A stretch of 64,000 nt of DNA from Bombyx mori (Eukaryota; Arthropoda; Insecta; Lepidoptera; Bombycidae), in contig NC_085132.1 of the NCBI RefSeq assembly GCF_030269925.1, forward strand, positions 3,122,501-3,186,500, written 5' to 3'. Every line of letters starts with the position of its first letter. The stretch's first letter is position 1. Shown here piece after piece: positions 51,974-63,957 of the stretch. Below the pieces are notes generated by a model that worked only from the letters and a program-made list of their open reading frames with translations, made no database searches and was not told the DNA's origin. The translations under genes and the position numbers were made by a program.

Positions 51974-52209
51974 TATTTTTTTTAATGCTTATATCTGTGG
52001 ACGAGCTCGCAGCCTACCTGGAGTTAACTGGTTACTGGAGCCCATAATCATCTACAACGTAAATGCGCCACTCGCCTTGAGATATAAGTTCTAAGGTCTC
52101 AGTATAGTTACAACGGCTGCCCCACCATTACGCATTTCTGCTTCACGGCAGAAATAGGCAGGGTGGTGGTACCTACCGGTGCGGACTCACAAGAGGTCTT
52201 AAGATCAGT
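51974..52209 (-). mobile_element. Bm1 SINE, headless
   Basis: TTTTTTTTTAATGCTTATAT .. ACTCACAAGAGGTCTTAAGATCAGT; the GTTTCGGTTTGAAGGG block is shortened. Confidence 0.88.
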
Positions 52210-52611
52210 AAAAAATTGGGCAGCCATTATAAACATTCAATTATGATTTCGACTTCATGTTTTAAGCTCAATAGAGGTATTATCTTGAAATCTGGCTTAC
52301 GTTATACCCCTTTTACAAATAATTTATTTATGAACCTTATGTTTGAATTTCCGTGTTTATGAGCTGATATCTAAGTCGGTGTGTAGCCGAAATTAGTTAC
52401 GATCAATCACGCTCAAGCCTTTTGAAGAAGTGGACAGGTCACATCTGCCGCTAACGGATGGGATCGTAATATAAACAAGAGGATCCTATCCAGAAACCGG
52501 ATAAAGGAAATTGTTAAATGTTCTTTCTTTGATAGCCATTAAAAATGTGAGGACTGAAATCGAACGCACACAGATTTACACATATTGATTCGTTGATGGT
52601 TAATTTAATTT
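52210..52611. other. No gene seen
   Basis: Unique DNA. Confidence 0.45.
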
Positions 52612-52745
52612 GACTAGTGGTCCCGCAGTAGTCGAAATTCGACTATAATTAATCGAAATTATAAGTTTCAACATTATTACGGTTCTATTGTTACAGATTT
52701 CGCCAAGACTGCACTATAGACAAATACTCGTAATATTAAAGATTG
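52612..52745 (+). repeat. Interspersed repeat, family A, first third only
   Basis: ACTAGTGGTCCCGCAGTAGT .. GCCAAGACTGCACTATAGA; gives the cleanest view of the left end of the family. Confidence 0.72.
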
Positions 52746-53528
52746 AGTATGACTTCACCGCAAATGAAGTTGCGATCAGCAGCGTTTCGAAAATATGAGC
52801 TACAATTTAAAAAAATCTAAATTTAATTATTTGGGTCTTACAATACGACCCGAATTCTATTTTAAGACACAGCAAATATAACTCGATTTTCATGAATAAA
52901 ACCCATTCAAAAAATACGAATCAAATTTGATGTTCGATTGAAATGACGTTCGAATAAGCAAGGCTGATATACACTGATATTTATAACTCGCTGATTCAAT
53001 AACAAAAATAAAGTAGTGGCTCTTTTAGAAGGAATACGAAAGATTAAATTATTCGTGAGAAACACGCACGTACATAATTTCTTACGTGACTTGAAACTAG
53101 TATATGTTTTGATGTTTTTTGAAAAACGAGAAAATACTAGAATATAGCATAGCGGGTTCAACGCTCTACTGAATTTGAGTAAATATTATTGGTTTTATCG
53201 TCTTGTTTTAGTTCCGTACCCAAATGATCAAAAGATCCTTGGACATTACGCTGGTCTGTCGATGTGCCATGTTTGTGCTCAGTGAGGAAGACCTGCACTA
53301 GTTTATCATGTTATATTCTAGTTTGACTCTCATAATTGGAAAAGAGCAGTACCTTAATTTCATAGTATTTTTTGTCAATGATAAACTTTCATTCCGAAAC
53401 TATGGTAAATGCGGGACTATTGAAAAGTATCAATAAAAGCCTGTTCATTTTGTAGTTAATACCCAAAGTGTCTTTGCAATCTATATACCGGACCTTTTGG
53501 ATCCCCAATAGGAAGACAAATAATAGCT
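52746..53528. other. No gene seen
   Basis: AT-rich unique DNA. Confidence 0.5.
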
Positions 53529-53928
53529 TCTTTTTTTCCTACCTAACTGAGAGCCTTGAGAGGCTATTTCAGCGTAACTGAACGTTAGGCGTCACCTACT
53601 AGTTAACTGAGTGCTAACTAGTAGGTGAGCTCACGGGGCTCAAACCGGACGACGTTGTTAACACGAACCCTAGCAAGAGCCGTGCTTCGCAGAATCTACC
53701 ACCGGATCGGAAACGCGACCCACTGAGAAAATCTGGCGAGAAACTCAGTGGGCTGTGTCTGAGGGTTAATTTACTCGTCGAGCCCTTCGTCGCAAGCGAC
53801 GGGTTCGACTAGAATGATGTCTGGTGCTTGAGGTAACTAAAAGCACCGTTAGTGGATCGAGAGGATCCGAAATGACGTATTTGGGACGACGTCGACTGCT
53901 TTCCATTCTGTCCGCAGGATCGAGAATG
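53529..53928 (-). mobile_element. Jockey-type LINE C-terminus and 3' UTR with a hairpin insertion
   Basis: The usual family tail in minus orientation (CACCGGATCGGAAACGCGAC, CTGGTGCTTGAGGTAACTAA, GACGACGTCGACTGCTTTCC). Unlike every other copy it carries extra sequence at 53585-53615, which makes a perfect 13-bp stem. Confidence 0.88.
53593..53627. repeat. Perfect inverted repeat (13-bp arms, 9-bp loop)
   Basis: CACCTACTAGTTA, loop ACTGAGTGC, TAACTAGTAGGTG. The right arm is the normal element sequence TAGGTGAGCTCACGG extended leftwards, so the left arm looks like a templated inverted copy. Confidence 0.95.
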
Positions 53929-54127
53929 TAATAATAGTGCTGGTCATCCGTAGCGCGATAAATAATCAGATTCGTAAAATATTACTTTACAATACATTAC
54001 GTCCCTGCGTTGCACGTAATGCAACACAAATATCAAGAAGCCATTACGCCTGCCATACACTGGTGACCCACAAAACTGAACTCATTTAAACTGTGAGTAT
54101 TTGTGGAGTTGAGTAAATAAATAGCAT

Positions 54128-54220
54128 TGCCTCTCCTAGCTTAGCCCGTGTTCGCCCACCTGTCCTGGTGAAACTGAAAAAGCCTCCGGATCAATATTAT
54201 CCTTCCTTCCTAAAAAAAAA
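54128..54220 (+). mobile_element. 3' tail of another LINE family
   Basis: CCTCTCCTAGCTTAGCCCGT .. CGCCCACCTGTCCTGGTG then A-rich; matches 16813-16945. Confidence 0.6.
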
Positions 54221-55957
54221 AGAATAGCATTTAAGTTATTCTTGTAGTTTATTTCTGTTTTGGGGACGGCCCCTTTATAGTTCATATGTGAGAATTGCAA
54301 GTATTTTAAGTTATTGTTGAGCAATTCTATGACTATTTATATTGTAGGCCAATCGTACGAATGGGGTTGTTGCAAAATTTTTAGCACAGTTGCAAAGAAG
54401 TATTTGAATCTAAGACATGTTTCTTATTTTACGAAATCGATAATATGAAAACCAGAAGTACCCCTAGCAGTGCTGTAGTTCATGAGCGTCGCTGCCTACT
54501 CTAATTTCTCTCACTCTCATCTACAGGCGAGCCATGTAAATGTCTGTTATTAATGGCAAAAAAAAACTGCAGAATACTCTTAAACAGACCTCTAAAATAA
54601 TCTAGAAGTTTTCTATCTGTTTTAGTTCACCTAAATCAAAGTTTTTCTTTGATGAAATGCCTATTTTATTTATTAGCAGCTTACAGTGTTTTAGGATATT
54701 ATTGCAGTCCGTGGATGGAAATTAGGGATTTACATTTCCTTAGAAACAGAAAAACAATAAAAACCTCGAATTCTCAGATGTGGATTAAATTCTGAACCGT
54801 TTGACTAGAGTTGACATGATACTCAAAATTTGATAAATTTGAAATTAACCTGAAAATTATCAATATCCCTTGACTATCCAAATTGCGCAGTATTAAAAAA
54901 AAGCCAAGCATTACGAAGCTATTTCGAATATTACTCTAATCCAATATGGATAGTTAAGTTTAACTGTTACCAAAAAACCTCACTTATCAGGTACTCCATT
55001 TCGACAACTTTTGCCCCAAAAGATTCGCAACGATAATAAGGCTGAAGGTGAGGATGATAATAAGGTTGAAGCTATCAAAAAAGGTCAGAAACTAAGAATG
55101 ATAAATGGTATCCTTGTTCCCTTTATTTAGTTATTAGAAGTAAACAAACATGTGTGGCTGAAATAGATTCACAATATTAGGATCTCAGTTCAAAAGAGCG
55201 ACAAATCAACTGAAAATATTAAGCAATTAAAATTCTCATAGTAAGTAAATTCCCTATTAATTAGGTGTAATAAGTGTTCTACCGAGACACTATAGATTAA
55301 GAAGGTATTTCCATAAGCCGCACCTTGGAACTTATCCAGACAGTAAAATATGCGGAGGAGGAAGAAAACCTCATATAGATTTTAGGTTATAGATAGAAAT
55401 TTTAACAATGAATTTATAAATTTATAATACTTACATAAGATTTACATAAAAAAAGGGATACCATTACAAAAGCAAATAGAAAGTCATCTCATACGGTAGG
55501 TTGTTAAATATTGAACAATTTATTGAGTTTATATTAAGGTAGGGTCCCAATATGACTTGAGTTGATTTTTTTTATTTTTGAGATATTCTTAATGTAATTT
55601 TTTTTAATTTCAGAAATACTAAAAAATTATAATCGACAAAAGCTCCCAATTAGCATTCTGACCCTACGTCACGAGGGTAGGGACTTATTGAATTCCCAAG
55701 GGCCCTTAAGCCTTGCCCGGTAAGTTTGTGATTCTCGAATATATGAAACGATATATCTAGCTTTACTTGGCATTTACACATAGATTAGTAAGACAAATAG
55801 ACGCGAAGCCACTCTTAATAAGGTGCAGTTCCAAAGTTTGCGTTTGCGGTGCTTGTCCATTTATACTAAGCTAGCGACCCACCCTCGTTTCGCTTGGGGG
55901 GCTATAATTCAGTATTGATTTTATTGTATTTTCTTTTATATATTTTCATAAACGACT
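54221..55957. other. 1.7 kb without a recognisable gene
   Basis: AT-rich unique DNA; at 55868-55900 a CTAGCGACCCACCCTCGTTT piece resembles the left end of a Helitron-like repeat without the rest. No supported frame. Confidence 0.5.
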
Positions 55958-56202
55958 ACTGGTGGTAGGACCTCATGTGAGTCCACACGGGTAGGTACCA
56001 CCATCCTGCCTATTTCTGCCGTGAAGCAGTAATGCGTTTCGGTTTGAAGGGCGGGGCAGCCGTTGTAACTATACTGAGATCTTAGAACCTATATCTCAAG
56101 GTGGATGGCGCATTAACGTTGTGGATGTCTATGGGCTCCAGTAACCACTTAATACCAGGTGGGCTGTGAGCTCGTCCACCCATCTAAGCAATAAATAAAA
56201 AA
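55958..56202 (+). mobile_element. Bm1 SINE, headless
   Basis: Starts ACTGGTGGTAGG, ends CATCTAAGCAATAAAT; little diverged. Confidence 0.93.
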
Positions 56203-56206
56203 AAGG

Positions 56207-56457
56207 ACTAGCTGTGACCGTCCGCTTCGCTGGGCATTTAAAAATTAACATTATTATTTCTCACCCCCACAAAGATTCTCATCATTAACGCCCCCGCAAC
56301 TGGTGTAGGGAGTCCAACACTCATATAAATATTAGCCTATCCATTAAGTACATGTATTTTCTACATGGATACCAAGTTTCAAGTCAGTCGGATCCATGGT
56401 TCAGTAGTTATAACGGAACATCCGTAAAACCACTGTAGATTTATATATTAGTATAGA
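56207..56457 (-). repeat. Helitron-like repeat, family B
   Basis: CTAGCTGTGACCGTCCGCTT .. ATATTAGTATAGAT; a complete copy a few bases after a Bm1. Confidence 0.8.
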
Positions 56458-56729
56458 TATTCAGTTTTTTTACTTCCTATTTTATGATATTTGCACATTA
56501 TTTGCAGCACGCATTCTGTCAATGTCATGTCAAATGCTATAAGGTTACATTAGAAAATCATTAGAAAATTTAATATAGTGGTTAAGTTTTCTTAAATTTT
56601 CTAATTTTCCGCAATTTTCTTAAATTTTTTTCATAAGACAATAATAAATACAACAAAAAAAGAATTATCCAATTTGTTGCCGGCGTTCTAAAGCTATGTG
56701 CGTACATATATTACTTACATAGATTATTT

Positions 56730-56831
56730 CCAGCGGTTTGGCTGTGCTCCTGGCATTGTTAAAGTCCATGGGCGACGGTAACCACTCACTGGGCCGTATG
56801 CTCGTCTGCCTACAAAGGCAATAAAAATAAA
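56730..56831 (+). mobile_element. BMC1-type LINE 3' tail
   Basis: CAGCGGTTTGGCTGTGCTCC .. GTCTGCCTACAAAGGCAATA; missing the CATCAGGT bases. Confidence 0.85.
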
Positions 56832-57164
56832 CCGCAGATTCATTTTTATGTGGATATAAAAATTTGCACAGTTAGATGATTTTTATTCACACACACGGTC
56901 AACAAAAATGGCTAAACTAATGGATTTAGAAATATTTAAAACACAGCTTGTAACTTAGATAAGGGGATAGGATGCTTTTTATCTTGATAAGCGACACGAC
57001 CCGGACAACGGCGGGTACATTTCTTATAATAAATTCTATATTTGTGTTTTTATTGGTTCGCGTTTTAGCAAATTTTCTACAGATCGCCTGGTAAATTATG
57101 GATCAGGGAGTGCTTGCTGCAACTCTTTATCCCAGGAAAGCACAATGTGTTTCTTTATTATTGT

Positions 57165-57340
57165 TTCTATTTCAAATTCAAATTCAAATTCAAAATCATT
57201 TATTTCAACTTAGATGTCAGCATAACACAATTGTTGAATGACAAAATATAAATAAAAATGTTAACTCTACCACCGGTTCCAAAACGAGCCACAGTTCTGA
57301 GAAGAACCGGCGAAACAAACTTTTTTTTTTGTTTTTTCTC
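57165..57340. repeat. (AAATTC)n followed by a LINE-like 3' UTR
   Basis: Four AAATTC units (57174-57200) then TCATTTATTTCAAC, ACCACCGGTTCCAAAACGAG and TGAGAAGAACCGGCGAAAC before a T-run. This arrangement recurs at the ends of a moth LINE family (on the minus strand), but no coding part is here. Confidence 0.5.
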
Positions 57341-57936
57341 TAATATTTTATTTCATTTTTTTTTTATACGAGAATAAAAGATGTGAGCAATTTGTCGCGT
57401 CAACTCATTTGTTTTTAATTACTTCAACTATTATTATTAGGTTTGTAAACATATTATTCTTATCATACTATATTTATTGAAATCTTATGTATTAGTTATA
57501 CAATATTTTATTTTTATAATTAATAGGTTTATAACTTTTACGATAGTTATAGTAATGAAATTTTAACAGGGCCTATTTATATTTCCGTTATTTACAAAAA
57601 GTCATCTTAAAACACTTTTAATAAGTGGTTAGTTCACGTAGCCTGTTACTTGAGACACTATTTCAACTATCAAATTTAAATTTCTCAGCTGTTTGATAAT
57701 TCAAGCACTTTCTCGCCCCTAAGATAAATACTATTCGAATATTGGAAACTCTGATTTCGTAGTTTGAAGTTTCTGAATAAATCCTTACTGTCCCGCTGTT
57801 TATTTGATACCGATTTATCAACGGTTCGCAGTGAATCTTTTCGTTCACCATTGAAATTGTCTTCGAATAATGTGATTAGAAAATGTTTTGTAACCTAATA
57901 ATGAGTAACTATATGAACGTTAGCTATTTTGAAGGT
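57341..57936. other. No gene seen
   Basis: AT-rich unique DNA. Confidence 0.45.
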
Positions 57937-58370
57937 TTTTTTTTATTGCCCTTGTAAGGCAGACGAGCGTACGGCCCACCTGATGGTGAGTGGTTACCGT
58001 CGCCCATGGACTTAAGCAATGCCAGGGGCAGAGCCAAGCCGCTGCCTACCGCTTAATAGTCTCCACAAGCCTCGTTTGAAGAAGGACATGTCATAGCGCT
58101 CGGGAAACACCGTGGAGAGGAGCTCATTCCATAGCCGGATGGTACGTGGCAAAAAAGATCTCTGGAAACGCACTGTGGATGACCGCAGTGGCTCTAGGTA
58201 GTATGGATGAACTCTACTCCGGTGGCGGTTGGTGCGATGGTAAAAACGAGATGCCGGTATCATCTCAAACAATTCCTCACAGCACTCCCCATGAAACATA
58301 CGGTACAAAATACAGAGGGAACCGAAGTCCCTCCGCAGACCCAGAGGTTCCAAACGATCCGTGCTGCTTG
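57937..58370 (-). mobile_element. BMC1-type LINE 3' end
   Basis: The minus frame of 113 codons (58353 to about 58012) equals the end of the BMC1 ORF (EPLGLRRDFGSLCILYRMFH, RSFLPRTIRLWNELLSTVFP) and then the tail. Young; one base inserted in the tail (TTGTAAGGCAGACG). Confidence 0.9.
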
Positions 58371-60786
58371 TTTAAATAAAGAAATCGTTGGGTCACAAAA
58401 TAGATCACAAAATAATCCAGATTAATTAAACTATGTTCTTAAGGTGTTTGAGAGGTATCCCAATCTCGTACAAGTTGACATCCGGAGTATTTTCGGTATA
58501 GTGTCGAGACAATCTAACTCTTGAAACTTTCTAGTCTCAAACTTGAAATTTCCCACGTATCGCCAAGTAGACATGTATAGTAATTCTCAACTTCTCTCAA
58601 ATTCATTAACTTCTACAAAACGAAATCAGTGAAGGTTGTCGTTAAAAAAAGTTTTATCATCAAATATTTGTATTTACATATATTTTATGACCCACGGACG
58701 CATATTACGGGCAATAGATTAAAAGTTCTAGAAGTACCATCTTGTACAACGTATATAAGCCTTAAGCAATTTTATGTCTGGGCCTTGAGCTTTCGTTGAA
58801 GTTAAAAGAGATTTGGGCTAGCTATTAATTTGAAAGGAAAATTTGGGGTTGAATGCTTTTCGGCCTTTGCTTGTAGAATGACAAATAATCAACAAAACTT
58901 GATCTGAGCATTTAAGGCTAACAACATACAAACGTCATGTTCTGTCCATTCTTAAATGCAATTTGGATACACCATGAATAACAGAAAAGATGTGCCAATT
59001 TATCCAATTATGGATAAACTCTAAATAGTGTATAGAAATATGGTCAACAAAATTAATGAGAGCACAAAGCGTGTAGGACATCCTTGGATTTGTCTTAAGA
59101 ATGATTTATATAGAGGTGCCTAAATGAGTATTATTTTCATTAATCATAAGTTGGGGCGTATGTCCCTTCTAACACCTGAAATACAGGAGAGAATTACCGC
59201 AGTAATAGTGAAATTGCGTTTTGTTCTTATCGACTTGATGCTTCTAGATGCGTAGTGGATTTCAGAATGGGAATTCTTGAGAATTCAATCAGGGAGTTAT
59301 CAAGAAAATTCTACAATTTTCTTAACACTAAAAGCCAAAACAGTGGGTCAATGATTTTATGTCATTGTACAAACATTACGACCTGCAAAAGTAGCCATTT
59401 AAATAGAATGATCGGGCATTATGAATCGCCTCCGAAATAAATTACCACAAATGAAATTCAATTCGACAATGGACCGATTCACAGAATTTCGATAGCAAGA
59501 AAACGTATTATATTTTAACGGGCCCTAAAAGGGTTTTCACTTATAAAACAAACGAAGGGTGGTGACAGAACGACCTTTCGATCCGCAAGTCACCGCCTAA
59601 TTTTTTGTACGCCCAACAAAAAGGGTTGAAGTGAATTGTGTCCTATCCCATTTTACTGTCGAACAGGGCCGTAAAGGGCTCAGCTATTTTATTGACCGTT
59701 TATATGGGTACCATTGCCCATGGAAATAAACGTGCCCTGAATGTTTTAAGTCTCTAGAGGATATATAAAGTTGAAACCGTATATCAATATTAAATACGCA
59801 ACCCGTATCAAAGTATTATAATAAATAGATAATACAAACATAATACATATAGGCAAGTTACCAAAGCCAATAGAAATAAGTGAAAACTACTTATTTTGAG
59901 GTATGAAGTCCAATAGAAACGGTTTCTCAATTACTTTAAGGATATCAATTTAACATATCGTGGCTCTCTTCATTATTTTATTTTTTTACTTCTGTAAAAT
60001 CGCATGAAACTAGAATTCACTTAATTAGAAATGATCTATCATGACTAGATAGATAGTTTTTTTTAAAGAATGGTTTAAGTAAAAAGTGAGTCTTTAAGAA
60101 TACAGTGATGAGAAATCCATTTTAAACTTCTATGGATCTCTAAAATCCAATGCTGACCCAGTTGTCGGCTGATGTAAGAGCTTTGAATCTCAGCTACTCT
60201 ATTTAAAATGGATTAAAATTATCTTCGTTTTCATACAAGACTGCAATGCTAGAATAGCATTTAAATGATACGGAAATGTATTCCATTTGTACTGAAAATG
60301 TGGAATTATCGCAGATTTCACGACATGCTAATTAATAATTTTGTTTATATGGGTACTAATGGATACTAATTTAACCAAAACCATTATAAAACTAGGAATT
60401 ACTGACAAGATTCTACATGTGAATCACCTAAATCGGGATTTTGTGATATTAAGCATTGGAAGTCTCTGCATTAATACGAGAACCTGTGATTGTATATGTC
60501 TTCAGAAATGCTGAAGTGAACAGCTCATTCTTTCTTATTTTACTTGATCTAATAGATGATGAATCGAAGGCAGCAAATTCTATAGAAAAAATATGTGTTC
60601 ATACCACTACTAGAAAGAAATTATATTTTCCGATCACGTTTTTTTACCAGGACTTTAAAACGTGGGCAATAGTAAATGGGAGATACATTTTCAGCAAGCC
60701 AGATAGGAAAGAGCTAAGTGATTGAGTCGAGTACTCGTAGCAATTTTTTGTAAAAGCAAAACCATTGGGTTAGCCACGATTTCTTG
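58371..60786. other. 2.4 kb without an assignable gene
   Basis: AT-rich DNA. Two plus-strand frames are less random than the rest: 59255-59440 has a Cys/His cluster (MILCHCTNITTCKSSHLNRM..H) faintly like a BED finger, and 60456-60725 (starting TTG, so not a real start) reads SSFFLILLDLIDDESKAANS. They may be debris of a hAT-type transposon; evidence is weak. Confidence 0.3.
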
Positions 60787-61009
60787 GCATTTTTTTTTAT
60801 TGCTAGGTAGATGGACGAGCTCACAGCCCACCTGGTGTTAAATGGCAACCGGAGCCCATAGGCATCTGCAACGTAGATACGCCACCCACCTTGAGATATA
60901 AGTTCTAAGGTCTCAGTATAGTTACAACGGCTGCCCCACTCTTGAAACTTCAAACAAGCGGGGTGGTGGTACCTACCCGCGCGGACTCACAACACGTCCT
61001 ACTACCAGT
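60787..61009 (-). mobile_element. Bm1 SINE, headless
   Basis: TTTTTTTTATTGCTAGGTAG .. CACGTCCTACTACCAGT; the TTTCTGCCGTGAAGCAG block is deleted. Confidence 0.9.
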
Positions 61010-61482
61010 AAGAACTATACTAAACTAAATACTATTTACTATACTAAACAGTTAATTTTAATTAAAATTTAATTAAAATGGCCAGAAAATCAAACTAAAA
61101 CGAAAAGCCTGAATCTGATTAAATGTACCAACTAAAAGTTTATTAAATATACATGTGGTTTTTCATTACTGAAGTTAAAGAGGGCCTTTTATTTCACTGA
61201 CTACGACCGCGTCTGAATATGCTATTTTTTCCCGATCTAAGCCCCGAGGCGAGGATCTCATTTCTTGTTTTAAAAGTCGCAACGATTTATCGTTGGGCGA
61301 ATCGGTTTTTATTAATATCTCCGAAACCGAAAAGCATTTTACTGCGACCGAATTGAGTTACATTTCTTTTTCGGTAATAGTGATTTAGCCAATACCTTTC
61401 ATTTGACTTAGTACAGGACGGTACACAACGTACTTAGGACACAACGGAATCATTTCCCACCTTTTGTGCGGGAATTGGAAAC
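61010..61482. other. No gene seen
   Basis: Unique DNA. Confidence 0.45.
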
Positions 61483-61672
61483 GAACCTCTTGAGTCCGCA
61501 CGGGTAGGTACCACCACCCCGCCTATTTCTGCCGTGAAGCAGTAATGCGTTTCGGTTTGAAGCGTGGGGCAGCCGTTGTAACTATACTGAGACTTTAGAA
61601 CTTATATCTCAAGGTGGATGTATATGGACTCCAGTAACCACTTAACACCAGGTGGGCTGTGAGCTCGTCCAG
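61483..61672 (+). mobile_element. Bm1 SINE, truncated at both ends
   Basis: ACCTCTTGAGTCCGCACGGG .. GAGCTCGTCCAGCAATCAA; the GTGGCGCATTTACGTTGTA block is deleted. Confidence 0.87.
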
Positions 61673-61855
61673 CAATCAAATCAATAATGAAAGTATCAGC
61701 GAAGGACATTGTGACGTTAGTGAAGAGTACTGTGACGTTTTTTTTTGCTTGTATGATATAGTTTTTTTTTTTCGGCAAGCATGTTTATCCTTCATTGTAG
61801 AAATCGTTCTGATAACAGTCTCGTGCCTGGTGGTAGGGTGTCTTATGGGACTTTT

Positions 61856-62302
61856 GAAGTTGTCGTGGCCTAACGGATAAGACTCCGGTGCATTCGTGTT
61901 GAGCGATGCACCGGTGTTCGAATCTCAAGCGGGTACCAATTTTTCTAATGAAATACGTACTTAACAAATGCTCACGATTGATTTCCACGGTGAAGGAATA
62001 ACATCGTGTAATAAAAATGAAACCCGCAAAATTATAATTTGCGTAATTACTAGTGGTAGGACCTCTTGTGAGACCGCGCGGGTGGGTACCACCACCCTGC
62101 CTATTTCTGCCGTGAAGCAGTAATGCGTTTTGGTTTGAAGGGTGGGGCAGCCGTTGTAACTATACTTGAGACCTTAGAACATAAATCTCAAGGTGTCAAG
62201 GTGGGTGGCGCATTTACGTTGTGGAAGTCTATGGGCTCCAGTAACCACTTAACACCAGGTGGGCTGTGAGCTCGTCCACCCATCTAAGCAATAAAAAAAA
62301 AA
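61856..62302 (+). mobile_element. Bm1 SINE, full length
   Basis: tRNA-like head (TCGTGGCCTAACGGATAAG; B box GTGTTCGAATCTCAAGC, damaged), linker, body, A-tail. CTCAAGGTGTCAAGGTGGGTG shows a small internal duplication. Confidence 0.94.
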
Positions 62303-62312
62303 ACGTACAATC

Positions 62313-62412
62313 AACCTGCCTATTTCTGCCGTGAAGCAGTAATGCGCTAGCTTTGAAGGGCGGGGCAGCCGTTGTACTGTTAAAGCTCTTCCGCCCGTCT
62401 GAGCAAAAAAAG
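62313..62412 (+). mobile_element. Bm1 SINE body fragment with large internal deletion
   Basis: CCTGCCTATTTCTGCCGTGA .. GGCAGCCGTTGTACTG then directly the end GTCTGAGCAAAAAAAG; immediately follows the full copy. Confidence 0.8.
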
Positions 62413-62454
62413 ACTTATCTAAAAACAGGTCCGTCTTCAGCATATTAAGTTACT

Positions 62455-63000
62455 AATAATAATAAATAGTTTAAAAAAACAAAAAAAAAACGCTTTTATA
62501 GAAAATCCAACTAAAAAATAAAAAATAAATTTGAATTAAAAATAGTGTAAGAAAACATTATTTTATTGTATAAAAAAACGTGGGGTGCTTTTCAGGATAT
62601 TATCAAAATAACCCATCTACTCATAGGTATCTGTTCATAAAATATTTATAGCTACTGATACCATGCACCCCACGCTTTTTTTTACAATAAAATCATTTTT
62701 TCTTACACTATTTTTAATCCACATTTATTAAAATTTATTTTCTATTTTATAGTTGGATTTTCTATAAAGGCGTATTTTGTTAGTTTTTTTAAACTATTAT
62801 TTATTTTTCATGTTTTAGTTGAATTTAAATTTTCTTCAATATACTTTTTTTTTTTTTTTTAATATTGAATTGTCTTCGGTCCTTAATAATTATACCAAAT
62901 TTCGAGTTAATCCGACGTTTTAAAGGGGGTGAAAATCATGTTTAAACGTTCCGTTACAAACACACATACGTCTGAAGCTAATAAAAGCGTATTAAAAAGT
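62455..63000 (+). repeat. Foldback-containing repeat, family F, copy 2
   Basis: Arms of more than 100 bp are mutually inverted: TTTTATAGAAAATCCAACTA .. AAAAATAGTGTAAGAAAA .. CGTGGGGTGC on the left against GCACCCCACG .. TTTTTCTTACACTATTTTTA .. TAGTTGGATTTTCTATAAA on the right (to about 62800), around a centre of about 80 bp. A conserved flank (TTTCGAGTTAATCCGACGTT, ACGTCTGAAGCTAATAA) continues to 63000 as in copy 1. Confidence 0.85.
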
Positions 63001-63237
63001 AAAAGTTTTTGATGTTTGAAAACGGATTTAAAATCCGAATCTAAAACATAATAGCTTTGTGACGTAAATAGAAAGGACGGTGCTACCTATAGTATCCCCG
63101 TGGATACAGCGCGCACTGGGCTTTATAGAATCCTTTGTTTTCTGACAGCGATGAAGGCGTGAAGTCTGACAATTCAATAATACTTTGAAAAATTCGTTTG
63201 GCTGAACATTCGTTTTTACGTTGCGAGTTAAAATATT

Positions 63238-63642
63238 TAGAACTAGCGACCCGCTCCGGCTCCGCTCGGGTCTTTAACAAAAATTTCAACTATATTTGAC
63301 GTTTTTTTATTTTTTTAAATAAAAGCATACTTATTGCGGCATAACTATAATAGTTAGGCATGTGCTGTCGCGACACTTTTTGTAAATAATAATGTGTTCT
63401 ACAAAGTCGTAGTACATTATTTTATTCTATCATCAATAGTTTTCGTAGGGCACGCGATGTAAAGAATATTTTAAGTAATTTTTTTACACCTTGGGTTACA
63501 TTATTAGAGTTTTAGTAAGGATTCCTAATTTTTTCAAAAAAGATTATAGCCTATGTCACTCGGTAATAGTATAGCTTCCAAACAGTTCAATACAAACAAA
63601 CAAACAAATCTTTCCTCTTCATAATATTGGTATAAGTAGATT
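63238..63642 (-). repeat. Helitron-like repeat, family C
   Basis: ACTAGCGACCCGCTCCGGCT .. TCTTTCCTCTTCATAATATT; lacks the GGCTCCGAAG..TTGAAAAATT block near the right end. Confidence 0.8.
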
Positions 63643-63957
63643 AGCGGCCCGTTGGAAAATTCTGATTTTATTTTGTGTTAAATAACTGGAGCGCGTCTAA
63701 TTGTAATTGGGTCTGTTCGAATAAGGGATACGCATTCATTAATTTTTCTTATTTATTATTGATGAGCACTGTTTTATGAAATAACTTTTGTAGTTTTTTT
63801 TCTCAACATTTGAATTTCTCAAATTCACTATCGCCCTTGAAATAAAAAACCACGATTATATGCGGCATTAGTTCTTAAAAAATTCGTAGTTTTTGCAATT
63901 TTTTCAAATAGGAATTCCAAATAGAAAAAAAACAATGAACATCTTAATGAGTTCGTT
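63643..63957. other. No gene seen
   Basis: AT-rich spacer. Confidence 0.45.

Noticed and set aside
60714..60953. Minus-strand ORF of 79 codons
   Set aside because: It is mostly an antisense reading of a Bm1 SINE.
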